DNA of 17,174 bases from Stramenopiles sp. TOSAG23-6. Its lineage: Eukaryota; Sar. The stretch is from positions 1-17,174 of the forward strand of contig LT636082.1 of NCBI GenBank assembly GCA_900128565.1, written 5' to 3'. Under the pieces are notes generated by a model that searched no databases, was not told where the DNA came from, and was given only the letters and a program-made list of their open reading frames with translations. Position 1 is the stretch's first letter. Every line of letters begins with the position of its first letter. The translations under genes and the position numbers were made by a program. Below are positions 8,401 to 16,537 of this stretch, piece after piece.

Positions 8401-9417
8401 AGACACCGATTTTTTTCTGTCTGGTATAACAACTTCGTACCGATCGCGCTTTTTCAAATATTTGCGGATTGTACCAGACTTACCGTTGAGTTCTTTAACC
8501 GCATCTGACTTAAGTCCAGTTATTTCTACAACTGTGCCTTCCTCAAGTATTTCAGCTTCCACGGCTTCATTTCGAAGATTTTCAGCCTCCATTTCTATTC
8601 GAAGTTGTTCAGCCTTCATGGATTCTTTTAGTTTTTCTTTTTGAAGTTTTTCAGCCTCCACGGCTTCTTTTCGAAGTTTTTCAACCTCCATGGCTTCTTC
8701 CCGAAGTTTTTCTTCGAATTTCTCCCTTCTTACTTTACGTTCCATCTCCTCATATATGTTTCGCCATTCTACCTCAGAGGTAACTTTCCGTTTCTTTCTT
8801 TTTGAACTTTGATCATTCTGCGGTTGTCGCATTTCCTGAGGTCCTTGTTGTAGCTGTTTCAGCTGTTTCAACTTATCAACCAGTTCAAATATTGCTTCAT
8901 TGAAACAACGATGCATTTCTCTCAGTTTATACGTCAAAATGTGATCAATTTTATGTTTTTGCCCATGCGGGAAATGATACGTAAAACCACCACCTGTGAA
9001 CTCCTGAATATGTCCTCCTTTATCGGAACTGGTGGCAACATAGAGATTAAAATGCGTTCCGTCGGGATGTGCTTTCAAATTGTTTACGAAGCCCATCGAA
9101 TTGAAGAACTTTATATTTTCTGGGTTTGATTTTCCTACAGAAATGAAGCTGTTGGAGGAAATCTTTTCATTCGTCGCTTTCAAATGCTTCTCCAGAACTA
9201 TCAACTCTTCCTGCTTCTTGAGTAATGCATTGATGATGGCTTGGGTGTCGGCGATGTTTTCTCCTGCATTTGCTTCGTGTGTTTTCCTTGAGTCTTTGGG
9301 TTGTTTACTTCTATATACCTTTGGTTTACCTCGGCTTCCCTTTTTCTTCATACCTTGAGTGTTTTTAATAGTAAATAAAACACATGACAAGAATAAGACT
9401 GAAATAAATCGCGCCAT
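5401..9417 (-). CDS. Large 1338-residue protein with signal peptide and two LNG-NL beta-barrel motifs
   Basis: I start at the ATG at 9417 because MARFISVLFLSCVLFTIKNT is a clear signal peptide. An upstream in-frame ATG at 9546 would bury it behind 43 residues. After a basic stretch and KRKKRKV (about 206-211) comes a Glu/Lys/Ala coiled coil (about 220-292) built of 10-11-residue repeats. Next is an SH3/KOW-like unit (about 294-347: GTVVEITGLKS ... LNGKSGTI ... RYEVV ... NL). A second such unit lies at about 818-870 (GTEVTVIGLCS ... LNGKSATI ... RYQVV ... NL). These units are seen in many protist proteins, often beside protein-interaction domains. The rest is mixed helical, unrecognised sequence. 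The tail is Ser-rich and ends with seven lysines. No enzyme motif is evident. The signal peptide combined with NLS-like basic clusters makes localisation uncertain. Confidence 0.85.
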   Translation of the reverse strand: MARFISVLFLSCVLFTIKNTQGMKKKGSRGKPKVYRSKQPKDSRKTHEANAGENIADTQAIINALLKKQEELIVLEKHLKATNEKISSNSFISVGKSNPENIKFFNSMGFVNNLKAHPDGTHFNLYVATSSDKGGHIQEFTGGGFTYHFPHGQKHKIDHILTYKLREMHRCFNEAIFELVDKLKQLKQLQQGPQEMRQPQNDQSSKRKKRKVTSEVEWRNIYEEMERKVRREKFEEKLREEAMEVEKLRKEAVEAEKLQKEKLKESMKAEQLRIEMEAENLRNEAVEAEILEEGTVVEITGLKSDAVKELNGKSGTIRKYLKKRDRYEVVIPDRKKSVSVKKENLKEVTSKHDYSTHSDGGVATSTATATILAKEEVSPTFAEAAHKVVTDAEATEATEEEKQAMAKAISLELLQRWKKIKTISPGVWEEGSEIYFIMLKRLKADLEEFIGLTKTIENADHVTPEPEPDLTGKTDDQQWVQQMEFVPSESYKILVHLESVSDDIATSLVAEPAHEPEHMEDMGEVSVSNLWIILIQATRNLSMSHPKYFKEEYLREKGLGVNIWSLFVDSYAEHLDKDLYQYIMNQREMFWRQSIELIFILKHNCPSIAYANAADNWLQELLTDFEFYLFETWKHYDIGLLYTSHNFTVQRQKKEFAISIMRFYYFLLEIGENAHSIAGTREEGEKLMQVIRLKFGGWFAEIYRRGDIMYDFLFSANLDDAYLYPDAALTNSVLGNVIEDELFMKELLGIPTFERHWEFWGDAIVGRFSDDDLHFRRPPKPVEVTNLEDATRLVGQFLRIENFSPDFEYNANFVYENGTEVTVIGLCSTQGKRLNGKSATIVKYDEVAGRYQVVHKGKRMDVKHANLKLKAGYASFNERIAEVVSVSDVNGDISFVLEYVVGMRGFEKQTATIRIGKNNLSLIGNGQYSTNDVAFMKHFLHTFEVLKQLRRSYEELNELNPSYGINHLRSFDDGSELNIGHIFKISRSHGNTVTITAPDIPSLLAHDPNLSNNRFTKKLLQRSKNVHQKENILQIIQSDRNLKANPLLPDGLTPEIDAKLQEIIDVVLAFLEFQQNAKETKSDTVTIDMTQDMTVMFPEETDRLQQLIQSKFEISSISMVIKVISYVDLAIIAAYRSDVVLKYGTVMRRTPDGKLVISVADKSDPRYKPNPWAYPQSKDGKEMSKELPSAVLNKYRDITFKFNALLESVIKIVEADEGKPVYERSSKIRGDVEFSNGEKFGNLFKLLGQLKWGFANFSTNLVRAAQYHDIHLDWLGLKRRDGSQVRSLGSQAQTDDSESASLPEDRSVDSSATMSSSVGMSNTGNLRSKTTKKKKKKK
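8560..8760 (-). repeat. Degenerate coiled-coil coding repeats
   Basis: On the plus strand CGAAGTTTTTC and AGCCTCC/ACCTCC plus GGCTTCTT recur several times about 30-50 bp apart. They encode the EKLRKEAVEAEKLQKE-type heptads. They look like old internal duplications. Confidence 0.75.
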
Positions 9418-9687
9418 TTTGCTGTAGTAATAATACTGTAGCAAAATAGACTTACAAAGAGATTCAGTTAGTAAAGAGGGTCTCAGTTTATGATCCTCTT
9501 GAGTTCCTCCCGAACGGCTAACTGTTCCTGAATTGAACTGGCTCAATAAAATGGCAATAAATATATGTACAAACCTGTCGCTCTAACTTGAAAAAAAAAA
9601 ATGAACAAGTCGAACTGAATACTTTCTGTTTATTTATCATATCACACACAGCTGCTACTTACTGTAGTTAGTCGTAGAGACCTAACA
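9418..9687. promoter_or_regulatory. Divergent promoter region
   Basis: These 270 bp separate the starts of the large signal-peptide protein and the gene at 9688. There is an A run at 9592-9600 and no recognised motif. Part (9418-9546) is an open extension of the minus gene that I consider 5' leader. Confidence 0.45.
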
Positions 9688-10305
9688 ATGTCATCTTTCT
9701 TATCATTTATTGATGAGCTTGACTGCGAAGCCGAGCAGCTAACTCTTGGGAAAATTAGTCATGTTGAGTGTTCACCGATGCCAGCTGTGGCGCTAGCTAA
9801 AATAGAAGGTCAAAAGGTGACACAAGAAGAGATTGTTGCTGCGAGTAACAAACGTGCAGAGCAGCGTCAATTACTTCTCGAAATTTTTGATCAACATCTA
9901 CGAGTGTACGCAGACCATAATGAAGCTACGAGTGAAGTTCCTTCATCTGCTGACTACTTTAATGTTGCGCGTGAATGGTGTCGTGAACGTGATCTTTCTG
10001 TATTAGTTATTGATGGTTCTCCAAAGGAGAAATTGGAAAAGTTTTTCCAGCTTTTAGAAGACATGGGAATGGATGATGTTGAAGAACTAGCCGAAGATAG
10101 AGATACTTTAGAGTTGCTTTGTAGTTCATTAGATCGAATGAAGATGTATTCTTCTGTGCCGATGTCGGCATGGGATGCATCGAGGCCTTTGCATTTTGAC
10201 ATGGCAGACTGGGTAACATTTAAAAAGTTATTTAAGATTGGAATTGCCAAAAATGGTGACTTTTATGATAGTACAAATTATGACCAAAATCTTCCTGAAA
10301 ACTAA
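9688..10305 (+). CDS. Unrecognised acidic cytosolic-type protein
   Basis: An intronless 205-residue protein with no signal peptide or membrane segment. It is acidic, with an EELAEDRDTLELL helix and several probable amphipathic helices (KRAEQRQLLLEIFDQHLRVY; KLEKFFQLLEDMGMDDVEEL). The composition and regular codon use favour a real gene. I do not recognise a family. It ends 164 bp from the convergent exchanger gene. Confidence 0.8.
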   Translation: MSSFLSFIDELDCEAEQLTLGKISHVECSPMPAVALAKIEGQKVTQEEIVAASNKRAEQRQLLLEIFDQHLRVYADHNEATSEVPSSADYFNVAREWCRERDLSVLVIDGSPKEKLEKFFQLLEDMGMDDVEELAEDRDTLELLCSSLDRMKMYSSVPMSAWDASRPLHFDMADWVTFKKLFKIGIAKNGDFYDSTNYDQNLPEN

Positions 10306-10420
10306 CAGACCAGAAATTTCTAAATATAAATTACCATATAAGTCAAATGTACATTGCACACATATAATAATAAATGAATTATTTTACTTTCTATAGTTTT
10401 ATAGTTTTTAAAGTTTAGAG

Positions 10421-10510
10421 AATTTATATATATTCGAATTGTTTTAAAGATGACATTATTATATAAATTTATATATATTCGAAATCTTTTAAAGATGACA
10501 TTATTATATA
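10421..10510 (-). repeat. 45-bp perfect-length tandem duplication over the exchanger stop codon
   Basis: Units 10421-10465 and 10466-10510 abut and differ at only two positions (CGAATTG versus CGAAATC). The second unit (minus strand) encodes the exchanger's last residues IIMSSLKDFEYI and the stop. The first is a copy in the 3' flank which, being 45 bp away, would read IIMSSLKQFEYI and stop in the same frame. Confidence 0.93.
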
Positions 10511-13500
10511 AAAAAACCAAAGGCCAATGAAGAAAATAGCAGTGATATTACGCCATTTTTTAGGCCCTCCGAGAACTGCGCCCAAATATTTTCTCCTTAG
10601 CATTAGAGTTCCTATACATAGAAGTGCACAAATTGTATATATTGAAACTGAAAAGGACAGATTACCTGCAGGAACAACGAAACCTCCTGTTTGATAAAAT
10701 CCTTGTTCTTTCAAACTTTCAATAACAGAGGCATCTAATTTATTAACATATGCATACCACGCATCAGTAGGCCCTTCACTTGACCAATACAATGCAGCTA
10801 TTAGCCATGGAAGACCAAGACCAAGAAAAACATTCACTGAATTAGACCCTGTTACGTTTCCTAAAGATGCATCAGCATCTGCATCCTGTATAGCTGCAGT
10901 CATGGAAGCAAAAGTATCTGGAAGTGATGTTCCAAGTGCAACAAAGGTAATAGCCGTGACGGCATCAGGCATTCCCACTACACATCCAAGCATTGAGGCA
11001 AGATCTCCAATCAATGCAGTCACTACTCCAATCATAATCAAACTAGACACGAATGCTGCCCATCCTTTGGCAAAATCAGTAGGAGGCAAAAATGCAAAAA
11101 GAATTTTCCAGGGCAATACAATAATATGCGTAATTTTATCACGGAGAGTGGCCTCTTCGTCTTCATCACCACCATTGACCAATAAAGCCTGTTTAAAACC
11201 ATCAATCCAATGTCCTGTTCCAAGTTGAATTCTGTCTTTATTTAGATGCATCATTGACATTATAGTATCCACAGTTTTCCTATTTTCCTCATCGGATATA
11301 ATGGTCACTGCACATGATTCCATCTCTACTCCACCCAGAGTAGTTTCTGCAAAACATGCATCATTCGTGGCATTTGACAACTCTACTCTAAATATCTCAT
11401 CTTTTTCATATGTATCATCATCAATTATATCAATTCTAATCGTTTTTTCCGTTTCGCCATCATCAAATACCAAAGTACCCTCAACGTGTGTGTAGTCTGA
11501 AGGTGCTATTGCCGTTTCATCAACTGTCTTATAGTCACATGTAACTCTTCCTGTACGACCTTCACGCCGTTTCACCACAATATCAATCATTTTCTGACTT
11601 TCACATACATGATAATGATTTTTTTCAAAAACGAAAACTCCCGGAAAGTCTACATTGATAATAGTAATCTCACATGATGCGATACCTAATTTGGTCGTTG
11701 TAGGAGTAGGGCTGTGTAATACCAATTGGAATGTTTCATCTAATTCATACTTTTGATCTTCAATTATTGTAATATCTATTTGCTTCTCACGTTCACCATC
11801 CATAAATGTCAATGAGCTATCAACAGGTGTAAAGTCTTCAATGCTTGTTGCTGTTCCTGCCACTGTCTTATAACCAATTGTTACAGAACCTTTACAAGTT
11901 CCATACCGAGCAACTTTAATACTTACAATTTTATCATCTTCAAAGACGGAAGTTTTTTTCTTTGTTAAAGTAATTAATTCTTCATCGTCAGAGAATTGCG
12001 ATTCTTCACGATCAACTTTACTTTCGCGTTTACTAGTACTACCAAACTTAAGAGCTCCATTTGCACCCTTCTCTGACATCAAACTCATATTTAATTTCCC
12101 AATTGTGCGACTTAAATGATTAGCAGTTATACCAATTTTGGCACCAGCTGTTAGACTTCGAGTTGCTTGGACTCGATAATATGCTCTTGATCGTTTTGTA
12201 CGTGAAAGTGCATTCATCGCTGCCTTGTGATGTAATTTGTCACTTTGGATAGTTGGATCTTCCTCTCGGATTTTCTTTAAAATTTCTGCCAGAACCCCTG
12301 GCTGTAATGTTTTGGCGAAATTTTCATTTGTACTCTCAATTTGTCTTGCTCGACCAAATTGAAATTTTCCAGGTATAACTTTTGACAGTTTATTTCCAAT
12401 GGGGGAACAATCAAATTTCCCTGTATCTTTGATGTAAGCAAACGTAACAAGCAATGGAAAAAATAATAGAGTCAACAATGCCTCAACATTTGTCACAATG
12501 TTGGGTGAAAATCCTTGCAATATTATAATGAGCCAGAGATACGCAAAAACAGAAAACATGGCGGTAATTCCAAATACGCCAATCTGTGATATTCGGCGCG
12601 TATCATCGCCAAGAGCAACTACACATAAACCGCTGATAACAAGCATATTGAATGCAGCTGAACCAACAATGGTTGAGGGCCCTAATTCACCCGAAGTCCA
12701 TTTCAAACCGTAGATTTCTAGCACAGAAAGCATTATCTCGGGTGCCGATGAACCTAGTGCCATTAATGTTAAGTTTGCAACAGTATCATTCCACATACGA
12801 ACGCGCACTTCTTCCCCATCGACTTGTACAAATTTGTACTCTGACGTTATTTCTTCAATCGATCCCATGAAAATATCAGACACAATTGCAACGCCAATAA
12901 AGAACCAGCCTAGGCCAATCATATAAATTACTATACGAAAACCTCTCGAACTTGAGTTTTCATCTTCACCAAAAATGGGTAAGAAATATCCCTTTTGACC
13001 TCCCGGATCACAGATTAATCTTTTGTATGAATGAACTGTATATGTTTTCTTATCTATATCTTGTCCCTCAACATATTCAAAAATATTGCAATGATCTTTA
13101 TCGTTTGTTAACGTGTTTGGACACGTATTTAAAGTGCATGTTTTAGTACCACAAGTCCCTTTCCGTTGTAAAGTACGCATGACAGGCTCCCTATTTTTTA
13201 GGACGTCAACGTAGCAACCATCAGTGATGGTATGTCCACCTTTGTCTGAATTATTTCCTGCAGGCCAAACGTAACCGCAACATTTTGGGTTTTTGTAGCA
13301 AGTGCTTTCTAAATTGGAACGGTCCGTGAAAACGCTTGCGTCAAATCCCCCCTGTGATGAAAGAATATTAAAAGTTTACATGGTTAGTTATATGAGATGG
13401 TTCACATATTGATTTAAAATATTTTCACTGTTATTCATTTGCATTGAGAACTTACTTTCCCTGTTTCAAAAGGCGAGGCTCTAAAGAGAGACGATTTAGT

Positions 13501-13683
13501 ACCATATGGCTCCTTGACCCAAAAGTTGTCGTTGCCAAGTTTGGTTAGTTTTCTGCCAAGGTATGTTGTTCTCCAATTGAAAGCATTATCTGACGCATTT
13601 ACCCAGTGCGTCAGAGAAAATGTAAAGAAGAAGAAATTCAGATATTTAAAATGTGAAATAGTTACCATTCCAAATATCTGCAC
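10469..13683 (-). CDS. Na+/Ca2+ exchanger, SLC8/NCX type with two Calx-beta domains
   Basis: Exon 1 is 13683-13456 and exon 2 is 13351-10469 (about 1036 residues). A signal peptide (FFFFTFSLTHWVNA) leads to a Cys-rich outer domain (CYKNPKCCGYV; CGTKTCTLNTC). Then come a membrane block with alpha-1 repeat (NLTLMALGSSAPEIMLS ... GPSTIVGSAAFN, about 268-310), a long basic cytosolic loop, and Calx-beta domains at about 545-635 and 648-765 (DGEREKQIDITIIEDQKYEL; DDGETEKTIRIDIIDDDTYE). The alpha-2 repeat (ALGTSLPDTFASM ... GNVTGSNSVNVFLGLGLPW, about 880-930) sits in the last membrane block. The Ser/Asn/Asp/Glu ion ligands are all visible. It exports Ca2+ using the Na+ gradient at the plasma membrane, with Calx-beta as the Ca2+ sensor. 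The order matches animal NCX proteins closely. Confidence 0.95.
13352..13455 (-). other. Ordinary intron of the exchanger gene
   Basis: A 104-bp GTAAGT ... TTTCATCACAG intron in phase 0, joining ETGK to GGFDASVF. It lacks the palindromic core of the introner-like copies. Confidence 0.88.
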
Positions 13684-14049
13684 TTTTTGAAACTATTAAA
13701 ACGTGTGTTACGACGATGGGTCTACTGCCACAGAAAAATCTATAGAAATTTGCGAAAAAGTGTTTGTATTGGGTACAAACCAGTAGCGTTTCACTTTGAC
13801 TTGATGTCCTGTCAACTAAACTAAAAAAGATTTTTATTTTTGCGTTTTACAGTTTCAAAAAAAAAAACGGTCAAAATCGAGAGATGTGACGGATGATGGA
13901 ATTTTCCCTATTAGGCCTATATACGTAGTAGTATTAATATCTTTGTACGTGTCCAATAGTATATTTTTCCAGTACCCAGTCCTATATATGCTAGTATATG
14001 CATCAAAAGAAAGATGTCGTGATCATCTTTAATCAATTGCTACGTTTCA
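13684..14049. promoter_or_regulatory. Divergent promoter region, exchanger / small membrane gene
   Basis: These 366 bp lie between the two start codons. There is a run of A at about 13858-13867. AT-rich stretches such as TATATACGTAG (13918-13928) and TATATATGCTAGTATATG (13983-14000) could act as TATA-like elements for the plus gene. Nothing else is recognisable. Confidence 0.4.
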
Positions 14050-14403
14050 ATGGCAAATGTTGCTCAAGTAGATAGTATTTTGCAAGTTCCACTTGGTATT
14101 GCAGTGTGTACACTCTGTCTTGTCCTTCTAGTTCCAATATCACTTATTATAGTTTATTGTTTGTCTTGCATGTCAAGTCCTATATCTAGAGATATGTGGG
14201 ATCCAAATTGTGTGTTGCAACGTCGCAGGTACGCTGACAAAATAAAGAGACGGTCTATGGTACGAAAATATCAAGACGAGCAAGTTGAATTCGACTTACA
14301 GTGCGCAGTAAATAAAAAAATCAACGCATTTCAACTAAAGAAAGAATTAGAAGGTTTACAAAGAGACAAATATATTCAAGAAAAGCTATTTTATGAAAAT
14401 TAA
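14050..14403 (+). CDS. Small single-pass membrane protein, unrecognised
   Basis: A 117-residue protein. Residues about 13-41 form one long hydrophobic segment (VPLGIAVCTLCLVLLVPISL and on into IIVYCLSCM). It is followed by a highly basic, then charged, helical tail (RRRYADKIKRRSMVRKYQDE) that likely faces the cytosol. There is no cleavable-looking signal site. Cysteines flanking the membrane segment could be lipidated. The function is unknown. It ends 57 bp from the convergent Cys-rich gene, with AATAAA just after the stop. Confidence 0.75.
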   Translation: MANVAQVDSILQVPLGIAVCTLCLVLLVPISLIIVYCLSCMSSPISRDMWDPNCVLQRRRYADKIKRRSMVRKYQDEQVEFDLQCAVNKKINAFQLKKELEGLQRDKYIQEKLFYEN

Positions 14404-14459
14404 AAACAATTTAATAAATACATTTCAAAAACATTAAGACCTAGTATCTACTACAGATA

Positions 14460-16119
14460 TTAAATAATGTTAAATTTGAATGGATTGTTCAAATCTAAAT
14501 CACTCGATGTGACTGGAAATGGACATGCATCAGCTCCGGCTTCAGTTGCACAACACCCAAGACATGAGCAAATTTCCTTTGCATCAAATGATATTGTACT
14601 AGGGCTAATTGATTTAGTAAGTTCCAAACATAATTCTAATGGCGATTTAGATATGATTTCATCCTATATTTGTTTGGAATATAATAAAAAAAAATAATTT
14701 AGGAAATGAAATAATTTCAAAAATTTTTTTTTTTTTCTTTTTTTTTCAATATAATAAAACATACACCTTCTGGTGGTCTCAACATTGGTTGAAATGATTC
14801 TTCACGAGGTGTTAATCCATACAATGTGAGAATATATATACATATTTTTTTTTTTAGTAAAACAAAAATTTGTTAGGTACAAAAGTTTCTACGAAAAAAA
14901 AAACAAAAAAAAAATTGAAATTGTTAAACATATATATGCTTGATTGCATCCCATTTGAGTCGACTTTATTTTAAATTCGACGTTACCAGTCACTTGAGTT
15001 TGACAAATTCTACATTTTTCTGAGAGCAGTTCGCCATCATAAATTGTAAGAAAATATTTTCAAACATTTTACAATTTTTTATTAGGTACAAATTTTGGTA
15101 TAGAAAAAAATTTAGAAAAAAAATTGAAATTTGAAATTGAAAATACATTATGGTTAAAATCACAAAAAGGAATTGGAAACAATGGTTTTATACCATTTGT
15201 GTCATATTGACCCTCATCCACCCAATTTACTATAGTTTGGCTTTTTTTCATATCACAACAGCCGAGTGAATTTTTATCTGTACAAATTTTACCAATATAT
15301 TGTCGACAAAGTGCATGTATTTTGAAAAAAATATTTTTTTTTTTTTGGAAATTAGTCAAAAAAATTATTAGGTACAAAATTACGTACGAAAATATTTAAA
15401 AAAAAAATTGAAAAAAAAATAAAACGTACATGTTGATATTTTAATTCCAACATTTCGAGTAATCCACCACGAGATATCGATTGTTCCCAATTTGTGTTGA
15501 AAGTACAATTAAATGCCACTTGAGTACACATTGGATGACATATTAGATTTCCACATTCTGTTTCCATATCATCACTTCCCATGACTTGATTCCGAACAAA
15601 GAGAGATATATTGTGAAAAAATATTTTTTTTTGTAGAATTTGTTAGGTACAAAATTTCGTACGAAAAAAAAAATTGAAAAAAAATGAAAAAAAATGACAT
15701 GTACAGTCTCGGATGCTTGCAGTTTCATCACGTTGTTTGAAACTATCTACACACATATCCAATACTTTTTTGCATTTACCAGGTTTTTTTGCTTGAATTC
15801 CACCCATATATCCTTTGGTTATGTCTCTGAGAGATTCAAAGCGAAGTGGAACAGGTTTGTTCATAAGTTGTTTTGGTTCTATTTGTTTTTGAATTCTTGA
15901 CAAGACATCAAAATCTGTTGAAGTTGTCGAAATTCTTTGTTTGTTTTGTTGTATAGTCGGTGATTGTTCGTGATATGTAAATGGACTCATTGTCAGAAAA
16001 AGCTGCTTCATATTATTGAATGTAGGAAGTTTTCTGAATGATTTAACTAGAAAAATATGGAATGTAAGGAGTAATAATACGATTAGTATTACGCCCATCG
16101 ATCTTTGTCGTTGTTGCAT
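14460..16119 (-). CDS. Cys-rich membrane-anchored or secreted protein, about six exons
   Basis: Exons as I read them: 16119-15699, 15584-15430, 15314-15147, 15038-14930, 14823-14765 and 14663-14460 (about 371 residues). The start has a signal or signal-anchor segment (MGVILIVLLLLTFHIFLV). The rest carries about 20 Cys, in clusters such as CKKVLDMC, CGNLICHPMC, LCRQYIGKIC, GCC, CRIC and ICSCLGCC, suggesting a disulfide-bonded lumenal or extracellular domain. Saposin-like helices are possible, but I do not recognise a family. Intron 5 is plainly GT-AG. Intron 1 can be GT-AG. Introns 2, 3 and 4 keep this frame only if they end in AT, so either splicing is unusual or exon limits differ from mine. 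If intron 2 were canonical (15425-15278), LCRQYIGKIC would be lost. Confidence 0.6.
14664..14764 (-). other. Intron 5 of the Cys-rich gene
   Basis: A 101-bp intron, donor GTATGTTTTATT and acceptor AACAAATATAG, joining PPEG to DEIISKSP in phase 0. No palindromic core. It defines the last exon, which is antisense to a fortuitous plus-strand open frame at 14467-14697. Confidence 0.7.
14824..14929 (-). repeat. Introner-like intron 4 of the Cys-rich gene (AT-type end)
   Basis: Donor GTTTAACAATTTC, core TTTCGTAGAAACTTTTGTACC, branch point CTAAC. The 3' part TATATTCTCACATTGTAT aligns to the TTCTCACATTGTAG end of the LIN37-like intron, but with T for the final G. Frame continuity places the end at ACAT (14824). 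Downstream AGs in the right phase create a TAA stop or skip the next exon. Confidence 0.55.
15039..15146 (-). repeat. Introner-like intron 3 of the Cys-rich gene (AT-type end)
   Basis: Donor GTATTTTCAATTTC, diverged core ATACCAAAATTTGTACC, branch point CTAAT, 3' part ATATTTTCTTACAATTTAT before GATGGC. The 108-bp length matches its relatives. No in-phase AG restores the following CRIC-containing frame with this donor. Confidence 0.55.
15315..15429 (-). repeat. Introner-like intron 2 of the Cys-rich gene (AT-type end)
   Basis: Donor GTACGTTTTATT, core TTTCGTACGTAATTTTGTACC, 3' part ATATTTTTTTCAAAATACAT before GCACTTTG. Upstream exon and intron end share ACATG. A canonical alternative uses GTTTTATT (15425) with TTTGTACAG (15278) and drops 13 otherwise open codons, two of them Cys. 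Confidence 0.6.
15585..15698 (-). repeat. Introner-like intron 1 of the Cys-rich gene
   Basis: The donor is GTCATTT (15698) or GTACATG (15704), both in phase. It has a perfect core TTTCGTACGAAATTTTGTAC and branch point CCTAAC. The acceptor is AATCAAG (ends at 15585) in the canonical reading. The family-aligned end ACAATATAT lies 21 nt earlier and is also in frame. Confidence 0.7.
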
Positions 16120-16537
16120 TGTTGTTGTATTTGTGTTGTATTCTTGTAATCTACGAGAAGTAAAAGTAAAAACAGCAAATGTTTCTTATAACAACGTATC
16201 AAAAAATACAAGAGTTCATCCACGGGAGCGGAATATGAAGAGAAAACTAATTACTCCACACGACGTACAATTTAATTTTTGATGATACTCTATATTATTA
16301 TTATGCTATATTTCAAAAAAAGTAACAATTTCGAAATTCAAAAAACTCAAATATGAAACGCCCAAAATTTCGTGTTTTTCTGCAAAAAACACGAAATACA
16401 CAAAACCAGTAACATTTCAATGTCAGCTGACCTCATGCAAAAAAACATGAATTGCTTGGGGATCTCCAAAAATTGAATGCGCACAACTCAAACTCAGGTC
16501 AACTTCAAATCTGTTTGAAAGAAAATCTTTTACTACA
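16120..16537. promoter_or_regulatory. Divergent promoter region with a hairpin
   Basis: These 418 bp lie between two genes whose products both begin with signal sequences. The region contains a perfect 13-bp inverted repeat, described separately. No coding sequence is evident. Confidence 0.45.
16367..16397. repeat. Perfect 13-bp inverted repeat, 5-nt loop
   Basis: ATTTCGTGTTTTT (16367-16379), loop CTGCA, then AAAAACACGAAAT (16385-16397). It lies about 140 bp upstream of the ARM-like gene start. It could be a cruciform, a protein-binding palindrome or an mRNA leader hairpin. Confidence 0.9.

Noticed and set aside
10902-11228. Plus-strand open frame of 108 codons
   Set aside because: Antisense to the conserved alpha-2 region of the exchanger, so a codon-bias shadow.
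14467-14697. Plus-strand open frame of 76 codons
   Set aside because: It is antisense to the last exon of the Cys-rich gene, whose minus-strand frame has a GT-AG intron, dense cysteines and its own stop. Its tail is just poly-Lys from an A run.
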